From positions 47,876 to 111,875 of the forward strand of contig JAVTVY010025021.1 in assembly GCA_036873755.1 (NCBI GenBank): a DNA stretch of 64,000 bases, read 5' to 3'. Below are positions 21,254 to 29,059 of this stretch, piece by piece. The notes beneath the pieces were generated by a model that saw only the letters and a list, made by a program, of their open reading frames with translations, searched no databases and was not told the origin of the DNA. The stretch's first letter is position 1. Each line of letters opens with the position of its first letter. This stretch comes from Hanleya hanleyi (lineage: Eukaryota > Mollusca > Polyplacophora > Lepidopleurida > Hanleyidae). Position numbers and translations under genes: made by a program.

Positions 21254-23707
21254 ATGACGACACTTGGAAAGATAGACGAGTTCAAAGAGGGCCAAGACTG
21301 GCCAGAATATGTAGAAAGGTTAGAACAATTCTTCATAGCTAATGAAATTACAGGGCCTGGAAAAGAAGCCAAGCGCAGAGCCATATTTTTGACTGTCATC
21401 GGAGGAAAATCTTATGGTCTACTCAAAAGTTTGATCGCCCCAGAAAAACCCGACAGTAAAACATTTGAAGAATTGTGTGACATTCTCAAAGAACATATTC
21501 ATCCAAAGCCCTTGGTTATTGCAGAACGCTTTCGCTTTAATAAGAGAACACAACAAGAGGGTGAAACTGTTTCTCAGTTTGTGGCCGAGCTTCGTAGATT
21601 GGCTGATTCCTGCAACTTTGGGGAATTCTTGCAGGAAGCCCTCAGAGATCGTCTGGTATGTGGTTTGTTGTCCCCCCAGATACAACGTAAGCTGTTGGCA
21701 GAGGACTTGACACTGAAAAAGGCCATAGACATAGCCACAGCAATGGAAGCTGCTAATGAACAGGCGAAACAACTCAGTTCACAACCGGTCAACAAAATTG
21801 AAGTCACTCGAAAACCGTGTTTCCGGTGTGGAAAAAACAATCATCCCCATGAAAAATGCTGGTTCAAAGAGAGATCATGCAACATCTGTAAAGGTAAAGG
21901 CCACGCCCATGCCAAATGCCCAAAGCGGAAGCCCCATGAGCAATCAACGAAAACCCGATCTTTTGCTCAAGTCAAGTGCGTCCATCAACAAGAACATGAA
22001 GAGGATCAAGGGATTGACACCCTTAACTCTGACTTTGAGACATTCAACCTGTTCACCATACATAGTATGGATGATAACAACAGTAAACATCATGTTGTAG
22101 AAATGTCTGTCGGTGGAGCTCCACTGAAGATGGAAATTGACACTGGAGCTGCAGTGTCAATTCTACCTGTTAGCAAGTATAGAGAAAGTTTTCACACTGT
22201 GCCTCTAGAAAAAGCTAGCATTAGGCTGCAAACCTATACAGGGGAAAAATTGCCCGTACTTGGCAAAATTTATGTTGATGTTCAATATAATGGGTCAGTG
22301 CATGACAACCTCCCACTATATGTCATCGATTGCAATGATAGTCCAGCATTGATAGGTAGGGACTGGTTGTCCATCATCACCCTTGATTGGTCTAAAATTT
22401 TCCATATACAGGAAAAGGATGGGGCCCTCCCTGACATAGTTAGAGAATTTCCAGGGGTCTTTAGTGAGGGGATAGGCACCATAAAAGGGCATAAGGCCAC
22501 AATCAAGGTCCAAAAGGATTGTAATCCTATTTTTCGCAAAGCCCGGCCTGTGCCTTATGCACTCAAAGAGAAGGTGGAAACTGAGTTAGACAAACTTGAG
22601 AAAGAGGGAACTATTTCAAAGGTATCCCACAGTGATTGGGCATCTCCCATTGTAGTTGTGCCTAAAGCCGATGGCCAAATCCGTATATGCGGAGACTACA
22701 AATCCACAGTTAACAAATGCCTTGATGTAGAGCAATACCCCCTTCCAACAGTCCAAGATTTATTCTCAACACTGGCTGGGAGTACGGTTTTTACAAAGTT
22801 AGATTTAACCAGCGCATACCAACAGTTAGAGTTGGATGAGCAGTCCAAGGTATATCTGACAATAAATACACACAAGGGGCTCTACAGATACAATAAATTG
22901 AGTTTTGGGGTATCCTCAGCATCTGGCATTTTTCAGAATGTCATGGATCAAGTACTGCAGGGCATTGACAATGTCCAGTGCTATCAGGACGATATTTTAG
23001 TGGGAGGCAAGGATGTTCACGACCACAACAGAACTCTAGCACTTGTTCTGAAACGCCTAGAAGAACACAACATCAAGGTAAAACTGGTCAAGTGTCAGTT
23101 CCTGAAAGATAGGGTAGAATACCTAGTTCACATCATCAGCCGCCATGGCATCAGCCCCACCCAAGAGAAAGTCCAAGCTGTAGTAAATGCTCCCAGTCCA
23201 AGTAATCAAGATGAGTTAAGAGCTTGGCTTGGTATGCTCAATTACTACGGCAAGTTTTTGCCCAATTTATCCACCGTCTTGCACCCCTTGAATGCATTGC
23301 TACAAAAACACAGCAAGTGGCATTGGTCACAGCAGTGTGAAACCTCATTCCAACAGTGCAAGAGGTTACTTCTTTCAGGTCAGTTACTTGTGCACTATGA
23401 CCCCACAAAACCTCTACGTCTGGCCTGTGATGCGTCACCTTACGGTGTCGGAGTCGTAATGTCCCATACAATGGACAATGGTGATGAAAGGCCTGTAGCT
23501 TTTGCTTCCCGCACCCTCACTACTAGTGAACAAAACTACTCCCAGTTGGAGAGAGAGGCATTATCAATTGTGTACGGAGTGAAAAAGCTCCATCAATATC
23601 TGTATGGCAGATGGTTTACCCTAGTAACTGACCACCAGCCCTTGACCACCATATTTGGGCCACATACTGCTGTGCCTACTCTAGCAGCTGCACGCTTGCA
23701 GCGATGA
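21254..23707 (+). CDS. Gag-protease-reverse transcriptase-RNase H polyprotein, ended early by TGA
   Basis: 817 codons from an ATG 147 bp after the primer site. Residues 1-185 are a capsid-like Gag region (helical, with an RFNKRTQQEGETVSQF motif). Two CCHC zinc knuckles follow: C189-C192-H197-C202 and C209-C212-H217-C222, which bind the RNA. The aspartic protease motif is DTGA at residue 296. RT spans about 400-650 with KLDLTSAYQQL and the YQDD catalytic box at 577-580. RNase H follows, with D726 in LACDASPYG, the EREALSIVYG helix and D793 in TDHQPL. The frame stops at TGA, codon 818, within a motif (RLQR...ALVLSAY) that relatives read through, normally with Trp there. The same frame continues into integrase. 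The remaining sequence looks fully functional. Confidence 0.93.
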   Translation: MTTLGKIDEFKEGQDWPEYVERLEQFFIANEITGPGKEAKRRAIFLTVIGGKSYGLLKSLIAPEKPDSKTFEELCDILKEHIHPKPLVIAERFRFNKRTQQEGETVSQFVAELRRLADSCNFGEFLQEALRDRLVCGLLSPQIQRKLLAEDLTLKKAIDIATAMEAANEQAKQLSSQPVNKIEVTRKPCFRCGKNNHPHEKCWFKERSCNICKGKGHAHAKCPKRKPHEQSTKTRSFAQVKCVHQQEHEEDQGIDTLNSDFETFNLFTIHSMDDNNSKHHVVEMSVGGAPLKMEIDTGAAVSILPVSKYRESFHTVPLEKASIRLQTYTGEKLPVLGKIYVDVQYNGSVHDNLPLYVIDCNDSPALIGRDWLSIITLDWSKIFHIQEKDGALPDIVREFPGVFSEGIGTIKGHKATIKVQKDCNPIFRKARPVPYALKEKVETELDKLEKEGTISKVSHSDWASPIVVVPKADGQIRICGDYKSTVNKCLDVEQYPLPTVQDLFSTLAGSTVFTKLDLTSAYQQLELDEQSKVYLTINTHKGLYRYNKLSFGVSSASGIFQNVMDQVLQGIDNVQCYQDDILVGGKDVHDHNRTLALVLKRLEEHNIKVKLVKCQFLKDRVEYLVHIISRHGISPTQEKVQAVVNAPSPSNQDELRAWLGMLNYYGKFLPNLSTVLHPLNALLQKHSKWHWSQQCETSFQQCKRLLLSGQLLVHYDPTKPLRLACDASPYGVGVVMSHTMDNGDERPVAFASRTLTTSEQNYSQLEREALSIVYGVKKLHQYLYGRWFTLVTDHQPLTTIFGPHTAVPTLAAARLQR

Positions 23708-25276
23708 GCACTTGTGCTTTCTGCATATCAGTATCACATTGAATTCCGGAAATCAGGTCTCCACTGTAACGCAGATGCGTTATCTAGGCTTCCTCAGAAA
23801 ACACAGTTTGCTCCCATAGAGCCAGAGATATTTCAATTCTCACTGGTAGACAGTCTTCCAGTCACCAGTCGACAGGTTAGTACAGCCACTTCAAAAGACC
23901 CCATTCTTTCTAAGGTGGTAGATTTTGTGAAATTGGGATGGCCTGACAAAGTGTTAGATGAACGTCTTCAGCCCTATTTCACTCGTAAGTTGGAATTATC
24001 GCTGGAACAAGGGTGCATTTTGTGGGGGCTTCGCGTCGTGATCCCGGAGAAACTGCAAACCCAAATACTTAGTATATTGCATGAGGGACACCCTGGTATT
24101 TGTCGTATGAAGGCTCTAGCACGTGGTTATGTTTGGTGGCCTGGTCTTGATGAGCGCATTGAAGTGAAAGTGAACAATTGTGTGTCATGTTCACTGGTAA
24201 GAAATGGCCCTCCCCCAGCACCTTTGAACCCTTGGCCTTGGCCCCAACGGATATGGCAGAGAGTCCATATTGATTTCGCTGAAAAAGATGGACAAAACTT
24301 CCTTATTTGCACTGATGCACACTCCAAGTGGCCAGAAGTTTGTATAATGGGATCCACCACCACAGAGAAAACCATAGCTGCCTTACGAAACTTGATTGCT
24401 AGATGGGGTCTTCCTGAAGTTGTCGTGTCGGACAATGGGCCTCAATTTATTAGTGCCGAGTTTGAACAGTTCCTTCGATCAAACGGTATAGAACATGTTA
24501 GGGTCCCCCCGTACCACCCACAATCCAACGGTGCAGCTGAAAGGAATGTACAAACATTCAAAAATATGATGCTCAAGCAAGTTTTCGATCCCAACTTGGG
24601 AAAACTTGATGTCCAGCACAAACTAGCAAACTTCCTCTTGTCTTACCGCAATACCCCACACACCATTACTGGTGTCACTCCCGCCGAGTTGTTCTTGAAA
24701 CGCGTTCCAAGAACACGGTTGAGTTTACTGAAACCCAATCTTGCTGATCAGATCGAGAAGAAACAGATGCAACAAAAATTGCATCATGATGGGAAACAGG
24801 CACTGCGGGAACTAGAAGTAGGTCAAAATGTGTTGGTTAAAAACTTCAGATCTGGGTTAAGGAAGTGGTTACCTGGCAAAATTGTACAGAAACTCGGACC
24901 GGTGACCTATGCCGTAGAGGTGGAGGGCAATCTCAGACATGTACACATCGACCAAATCTTGCTTAACAAAGCAAAGCTTGAAATTGAGACCCCAGCGCTA
25001 GAAACCCCAACCTCAGTCAGTATAGTGCCATCCGGTTCAGGTTCCTCTAAATATCCAGGTGAGTTTGAGGTGAATCCTTCAAAACAAGATCTTGTAAAAC
25101 CACAGGGTCATCCTGTGACTGAAGTCGACTCTGCCAATGACGCCGTGAGCAATTCACCAGAAATGGTGAGTGCGGCGGATGGATCTAGTCCTGTTACATG
25201 TATGTCTGGTCCTGAACTGAATCCTAGAAGAAATCCATATCGAAACCGACAACCCCCAAACAGATTGGACTTGTAA
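23708..25276 (+). CDS. Integrase part of the polyprotein (same frame, after the TGA)
   Basis: This is the in-frame continuation of the gag-pol frame. The first ATG-like start is a GTG at 23714, so it has no obvious independent start. Counting from 23714, the zinc-binding HHCC motif is H123, H126, C156 and C159. The catalytic core has D187 (HIDFAE), D240 (SDNGPQF) and E276 (NGAAERN), giving the DX35E spacing. A GPY/F-type segment (KWLPGKIVQKLGPVTYAVEV) lies near residue 390. The C-terminal tail is Ser/Pro-rich and ends in a basic RNPYRNRQPPNRLDL. It inserts the cDNA into the genome. Expression would need readthrough of the TGA or supply from another copy. Confidence 0.92.
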   Translation, partial: ALVLSAYQYHIEFRKSGLHCNADALSRLPQKTQFAPIEPEIFQFSLVDSLPVTSRQVSTATSKDPILSKVVDFVKLGWPDKVLDERLQPYFTRKLELSLEQGCILWGLRVVIPEKLQTQILSILHEGHPGICRMKALARGYVWWPGLDERIEVKVNNCVSCSLVRNGPPPAPLNPWPWPQRIWQRVHIDFAEKDGQNFLICTDAHSKWPEVCIMGSTTTEKTIAALRNLIARWGLPEVVVSDNGPQFISAEFEQFLRSNGIEHVRVPPYHPQSNGAAERNVQTFKNMMLKQVFDPNLGKLDVQHKLANFLLSYRNTPHTITGVTPAELFLKRVPRTRLSLLKPNLADQIEKKQMQQKLHHDGKQALRELEVGQNVLVKNFRSGLRKWLPGKIVQKLGPVTYAVEVEGNLRHVHIDQILLNKAKLEIETPALETPTSVSIVPSGSGSSKYPGEFEVNPSKQDLVKPQGHPVTEVDSANDAVSNSPEMVSAADGSSPVTCMSGPELNPRRNPYRNRQPPNRLDL

Positions 25277-25610
25277 CTATATGTGTGACATGATAATCGG
25301 TTCATCACAGTTTACAATCCGAATTATAATAAGACAGAAGTTATAACGTTGAGACTAATTGGATTAACTGTACATATGTTCTGAGTTCTAATTTGTTTTC
25401 ACCTTTGTGCTGACATTTTATGATGAGAAGTAAATGTGAACATATTCCACTAACATTCCTCAAAAGTGCTTTTGTTTCAGAGCACAATTACAGACATTGT
25501 TGGTTAAATCTTAAATATTGTGAGGCATCATATATCAGCCAATAGTTTGAAATGTGTTATTCTGAACTAGAATTGAGTGTATACCCATAATTCTACAATT
25601 TCTGGCATAT
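25277..25610 (+). other. 3' untranslated region of the LTR retrotransposon
   Basis: AT-rich sequence between the integrase stop and the purine tract. There is no env-like ORF. Confidence 0.7.
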
Positions 25611-25621
25611 GGGGGAAGGAG
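25611..25621 (+). promoter_or_regulatory. Polypurine tract
   Basis: GGGGGAAGGAG lies immediately 5' of the 3' LTR. This is the usual RNase H-resistant primer for plus-strand DNA synthesis. Confidence 0.9.
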
Positions 25622-25776
25622 TGTGGTATAGAGTTATCTCCCCTACACCATGAATTGGTGGAATGGAACTCTTCTGTATCTGAGGAATAAAAGGAAGGTC
25701 ATTCTGGGAATACATGGCTGAACCAAGTTGTTCATGTGTTGTCATTCAAACCTCGTTTGGTACTAAATATACTACA
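25622..25776 (+). repeat. 3' LTR (155 bp)
   Basis: Same length and, by eye, same sequence as the 5' LTR. It ends ACTACA and is followed by AATAC (25777-25781), the right-hand target duplication. Confidence 0.95.
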
Positions 25777-25781
25777 AATAC

Positions 25782-26480
25782 CTGTACGATACTTGTATAT
25801 GGCAGCATTCTGCTGGTGGAACCGCCCACCAGCAGAATGCTACTACACACAGGTAACAAATTTGAGAGATAAGCAACAGGTGGGAACGTCTGGTGACCAA
25901 AAAAGCAACCAGATGACTCCACAGGGAGACCTTGTAGCATTTGCTAGATCATGTGCAGGCTGTGACGATTTTAATCAACACCACAGTATATTCCTGTAGA
26001 AACTTGTCAAACAGGGCTATACCACAATGTCAGAAGGATTGGGTCAAATTGACCAGATCTTTTTGGGTATAGACGTGACGTACCCAAAGGGTCAAATTCC
26101 ATTTTGACCCAAAGATCTTGGTTACCTTGCTGTTTTACATCTCCATGGTGTTCAAATGAATAATTAAAATGAAAGCGTGACTGAGATACAAGCGTGACTG
26201 AGATACAAGCGTGACTGAGATAAATACTCGGGAAACCCACAGTGAATGGTATAGATTAGGATTCTGTGCAAAGAACATCATCATGTCTTACTGGCATCAT
26301 TGAAAACTTTTGACTCCTACTCTGTTGTGGGGAACCATCTTGCGTATTATTTTTATTCCATAAACATATGGAATTGGTGCTGACTGTTACACGAAATGTC
26401 TTTTCGTTTATGATCGAAGGCTGACTATTCAATGTCGGGTATGCCGCATGCTATTTAGATTAAAAGTCTGTGCCCTAAGG
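25782..26480 (-). repeat. Repeat family R, right part, with a Penelope-like RT tail fragment
   Basis: This continues the family-R copy split by the LTR element. 25804-25841 is a perfect 16-bp inverted repeat with a 6-nt loop (AGCATTCTGCTGGTGG / AACCGC / complement). 25880-25930 matches 6797-6910 inverted. On the plus strand, 25929-26029 encodes VAFARSCAGCDDFNQHHSIFL, a stop, then KLVKQGYTT, a broken form of the RT tail at 33412-33500. At 26173-26222 the word AGCGTGACTGAGATA is tandemly triplicated; other copies have it once (for example 33655-33668). 26280-26440 keeps traces of the downstream region (CATCATGTCTTACTGGCATCATTGAAAAC). Confidence 0.55.
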
Positions 26481-27176
26481 TTTGATCTAGTTACTGACAT
26501 CCCTGGTTGTGTTTATTAGCTGCAAAGATGCTCTATCCTCAGGCAATCCAATTGATGAACTAGCAGTAGAAGCTCTAACTCTCATACATATTCCCCATTA
26601 TGACGAGGAAGCTTCTTTAATGTAATCTAATCAAGCGTAGAACGTACATACAAAAAATCGCTCGGCACCTAATCAAAACATGTACTAGCCAATCTGCGTA
26701 ATCTGACTTAATCAATTCTAAGACGGTTGGGGCAAATTCAGTTTTCAATTTCCAGGAAAAGTCTGGTCTTCTGTGATAATGTGAAAACGTGATGTACCTG
26801 ACCTGAATTAATCAACAATGTGTGAGTATGATGCAGGTGTTCACCGGTGACAGGAGTGTCAACTCGAACTGGATGAACAGGGCCAGTGTATTTACAGGTC
26901 TGATCTTTATTCATCATATGCGTTACAATGCCAAGACTATAAAGGCGCATGGTAAAGCTATATAACGGGATGGTACACACACGGCGAAGGTTTCATACTG
27001 CATGAGGGGTATATCTTATCTGAGGTAATATCTGATAGGCGAATGTATACGTGGTTCAGCCTGTACAATCTGGATGTGCGGATTTGAACGCTAGTGCGAG
27101 GAGAATAGCGTTCCACCTGAGCTGTATCAATGAAAGAAGGTGGTGATGCAATGGTCGGTGAAGGCTACGTGTCATT
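26480..27176. other. Intergenic or intronic DNA, nothing recognised
   Basis: No coding frame or shared repeat was recognised. If the receptor gene at 27838-28251 continues leftward, this is part of its first intron. Confidence 0.35.
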
Positions 27177-27180
27177 TTAA

Positions 27181-27812
27181 CCCACGACCAGGCCTGGGCG
27201 GTTTGGGGATCTGTCCCAAACTTGGGGGGGATTTGGGGGTCTGTCCCAGGCTTGGGGGAATTCTGGGGGTCTGTCCCAGGCTTGGGGGGATTTTGGGGGT
27301 CTGTCCCAGGTTTGGGGGGATTTGGGGGGTCTGTCCAAGGCTTGGGGGATTTTGGGGGTCTGTCCCAGGTTTGGGGGAATTTTGGGGGGTCTGTCCCAGG
27401 CTGGGGGATGGGAATTCCCACCTACCTATTTTCGTTACCCTTGAGATAGATGGCTAAAACTGTCCATACTATTATATTTGGGTCATGTTTTACAAGAAAA
27501 TGTAGAAATATCCAATATGGCAGCCATGTTGACGCCACAGAGACCTCATCGTGTCGGAAGTCATTTCTCACATATTTTTGTATCGATTTTCCGATTTTTT
27601 AAATTCATTTTTCGTGAATACGATAGAAAATGAATAGTTTGGGCAAAATAAATTACTTTTACGTCATTTTAGGCAAGAGAAATGCGAAAAATGAAGAAAA
27701 CATATCGACAAGGCGACTTTTAAGACACCTCGTGGCCGCCAATTTAATTTTCCCATGATCCTTTGCATATAGCCTAATAATTACCCATCCCCCGTCCCCT
27801 GGTCAGATATGG
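27181..27812. mobile_element. TTAA-flanked short DNA element inside the receptor intron
   Basis: TTAA at 27177-27180 and 27813-27816 flank 632 bp. The ends are diverged but recognisable (CCCACGACCAGGCCTGGG on the left, CCCCTGGTCAGATATGG on the right). The interior keeps family words such as TTGGGTCATGTTTTACAAGAAAATGTAGAAATATCC, a decayed form of the CRE pair (near 27530-27550), and TGGCCGCCAATTTAATTTTCCCATGATCC. It belongs with the copies at 19791, 35608 and 39244. Its right edge lies 21 bp into the intron beyond the splice donor. Confidence 0.7.
27205..27410. repeat. About 30-bp minisatellite, about 7 units, in the TTAA element
   Basis: Tandem units of about 30 bp share GGGGGTCTGTCCCAGGCTTG, with variable G-run length and a T/C change in GGCTTG/GGTTTG. 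The open frames across it (27056-27421 minus, 27140-27457 plus) translate the repeat and are not genes. It is an expansion of the GC-rich left end seen in the other copies. Confidence 0.9.
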
Positions 27813-27837
27813 TTAAATTGGTGGGATTTAAACTTAC

Positions 27838-28251
27838 CTGTAAATAAAGAACGGCCTTGCAGGTGACCTGTCCCATGTAACCGGTGACGTACCAAGTCTC
27901 CGTGGTATCAGCCAGTAGCGTGGGCGGTAAACATACCAAGATGACCAAAAAGTCGGCCAAAGCCAGATTGACGATGAACACGTTTGTCACGGTCCTCATG
28001 TGGTGATTCCGCCATACCGAGTAACACACGAGCGCGTTCCCCACTAGTCCAGCGAAAAACACGACGACGTAGAGAGCAACAAAAACCCATTCCAAATTAG
28101 TTGGAAATGTATGTTCGTTTATCATATCAAGATAGTCGTCGTCAGGTATACAATCTTTGTTGTTGTAGATACAGTTCTCGTTCCGACTTCCATTGGTGTG
28201 ACCCACTGAGATATTCGCCACAGCTCCTGAGTTCTTCATAACGCTAGCCAT
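27838..28251 (-). CDS. First coding exon of an orexin/allatotropin-type receptor (class A GPCR)
   Basis: 138 codons from ATG at 28251 to a consensus donor (CAG|GTAAGT, exon end 27838), phase 0. The extracellular N-terminus has candidate N-glycosylation sites (NIS, NGS) and an acidic DDDYLDMINEH stretch. TM1 (VFVALYVVVFFAGLVGNALVC, with GN..V) is followed by the loop WRNHHMRTVTN. TM2 (FIVNLALADFLVILVCLPPTLL) carries NLALAD. The first outer loop ETWYVTGYMGQVTCK supplies the disulphide Cys, and the exon ends at LYLQ at the start of TM3. WRNHHMRTVTN and TETW..CK..YLQ are diagnostic of the orexin/allatotropin receptor group, where vertebrate genes also break near this point. Such receptors signal for neuropeptides through Gq. 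No following exon is visible in the remaining 27.8 kb, so intron 1 is very long or this is a lone exon. Confidence 0.9.
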
Positions 28252-28705
28252 GATATAACCATGTAACGTAAGAGGAAATTTAACATACCTTATGCAACCA
28301 AGGTCCTTGTGTTTTATGAATTATCAATTAACCATTCCAATGTAAATAATGACGTCTCGTCTTATTCCCTGTAAGACATATTGAGGATTTACCGCCACTC
28401 AATCCTGCGTACTTTGAGATAATCGAACCTGACCTTGGATTGGGCTTAAAATCCTGGAAGCCATCTGTATTTAGAAACCCTGCAAAAGAAAGATGAGAAG
28501 CAGGTGAATGCAAAAACATATGGTGAGTCTAAATCCCCTCAAAATGATTAAATGGAGACGGTACGTCTTTCAATCTAGAAATATACCTGAATCGATGCAA
28601 CTTTTCTCGAAGTTTTTCCGCCGTACAATTTTGTCTGTAGATTATTGGAAAAGATTCACTGTCGTATTTCATGCCATTATTTGCTCCTGAAGTGAAAAAT
28701 CTGTC
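28252..28705. other. Upstream region of the receptor exon
   Basis: Presumed 5' untranslated or promoter sequence on the minus strand. No strong TATA-type element or splice acceptor was recognised between the ATG at 28251 and about 28330. The short open frames are not convincing. Confidence 0.35.
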
Positions 28706-28707
28706 CT

Positions 28708-29058
28708 TTAATCAGAATATACTTGGCCGTTTTGATTGCCTATTCTTGGAAATATTCCAATGATCCTGGAAAGTGCCCAAATGTCGTTGAATAAACCCAG
28801 ACTATACAATATGGCGAAAATAATCCCGAGTGGTGTCATGTATACCGCTGACAAGCTCACGGCGGCCACAGAGAACTCCAGTGACTTGATGCTCCAATGT
28901 GGGACCATATATTCGCCGGATCCCTGTTCGCGAGATATGACGGGAATATTCCATAGGCTCGTGATATTATACGCAACTGCATGTTCATAGAAATGGCATA
29001 TTATTCTTTTGACAAAATCCGGTAACACACTCTTTCCGTTGGGAAAGCTATGGAGCAC
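28708..29058 (-). CDS. Possible GABA-B-receptor-like (class C GPCR) exon or pseudo-exon
   Basis: 116-codon open frame. The second half, EFSVAAVSLSAVYMTPLGII followed by FAILYSLGLFND, reads like a TM1 segment. The following RIIGIFPRIGNQN resembles the intracellular stretch after TM1 in GABA-B receptors (a (K/R)(L/F)IKMSSP..NN-type motif), though with substitutions and one gap. The first half would be the end of the ligand-binding domain and is not recognisable. A weak donor (CAA|GTATAT) follows at about 28724. It could be a diverged exon of a lineage-specific GABA-B-like gene, a decayed exon, or a chance frame. Confidence 0.3.
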   Translation of the reverse strand: MLHSFPNGKSVLPDFVKRIICHFYEHAVAYNITSLWNIPVISREQGSGEYMVPHWSIKSLEFSVAAVSLSAVYMTPLGIIFAILYSLGLFNDIWALSRIIGIFPRIGNQNGQVYSD

Positions 29059-29059
29059 T

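Larger units (their letters stand above)
20934..25776 (+). mobile_element. Complete Ty3/gypsy LTR retrotransposon, Mag-like, 4843 bp
   Basis: The element has TG...CA-ended 155-bp LTRs, a tRNA primer site, gag-pro-RT-RNase H and integrase in one reading frame, a purine-rich tract, and a 5-bp AATAC duplication. By eye the two LTRs are identical, so the insertion is recent. It lies inside an older family-R repeat. The domain order PR-RT-RH-IN and a GPY/F-like segment at the end of the integrase place it in Ty3/gypsy (Metaviridae). The tRNA-Ser primer, two CCHC knuckles and absence of an env-like ORF fit the Mag lineage, an assignment by resemblance only. The only break seen is a TGA at 23705-23707. 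Confidence 0.95.

Noticed and set aside
21419..21840. Minus-strand and alternate-frame ORFs within the gag region
   Set aside because: They are shadows of the 817-codon retrotransposon frame.
23714..25276. Integrase as an independently started ORF
   Set aside because: The only early start is a GTG in the same frame as the upstream polyprotein, so continuation of one frame across the TGA is the simpler reading.
27056..27457. Pro/Gly-rich proteins on both strands
   Set aside because: They are translations of the 30-bp minisatellite; long frames on both strands are expected from a repeat unit divisible by three.
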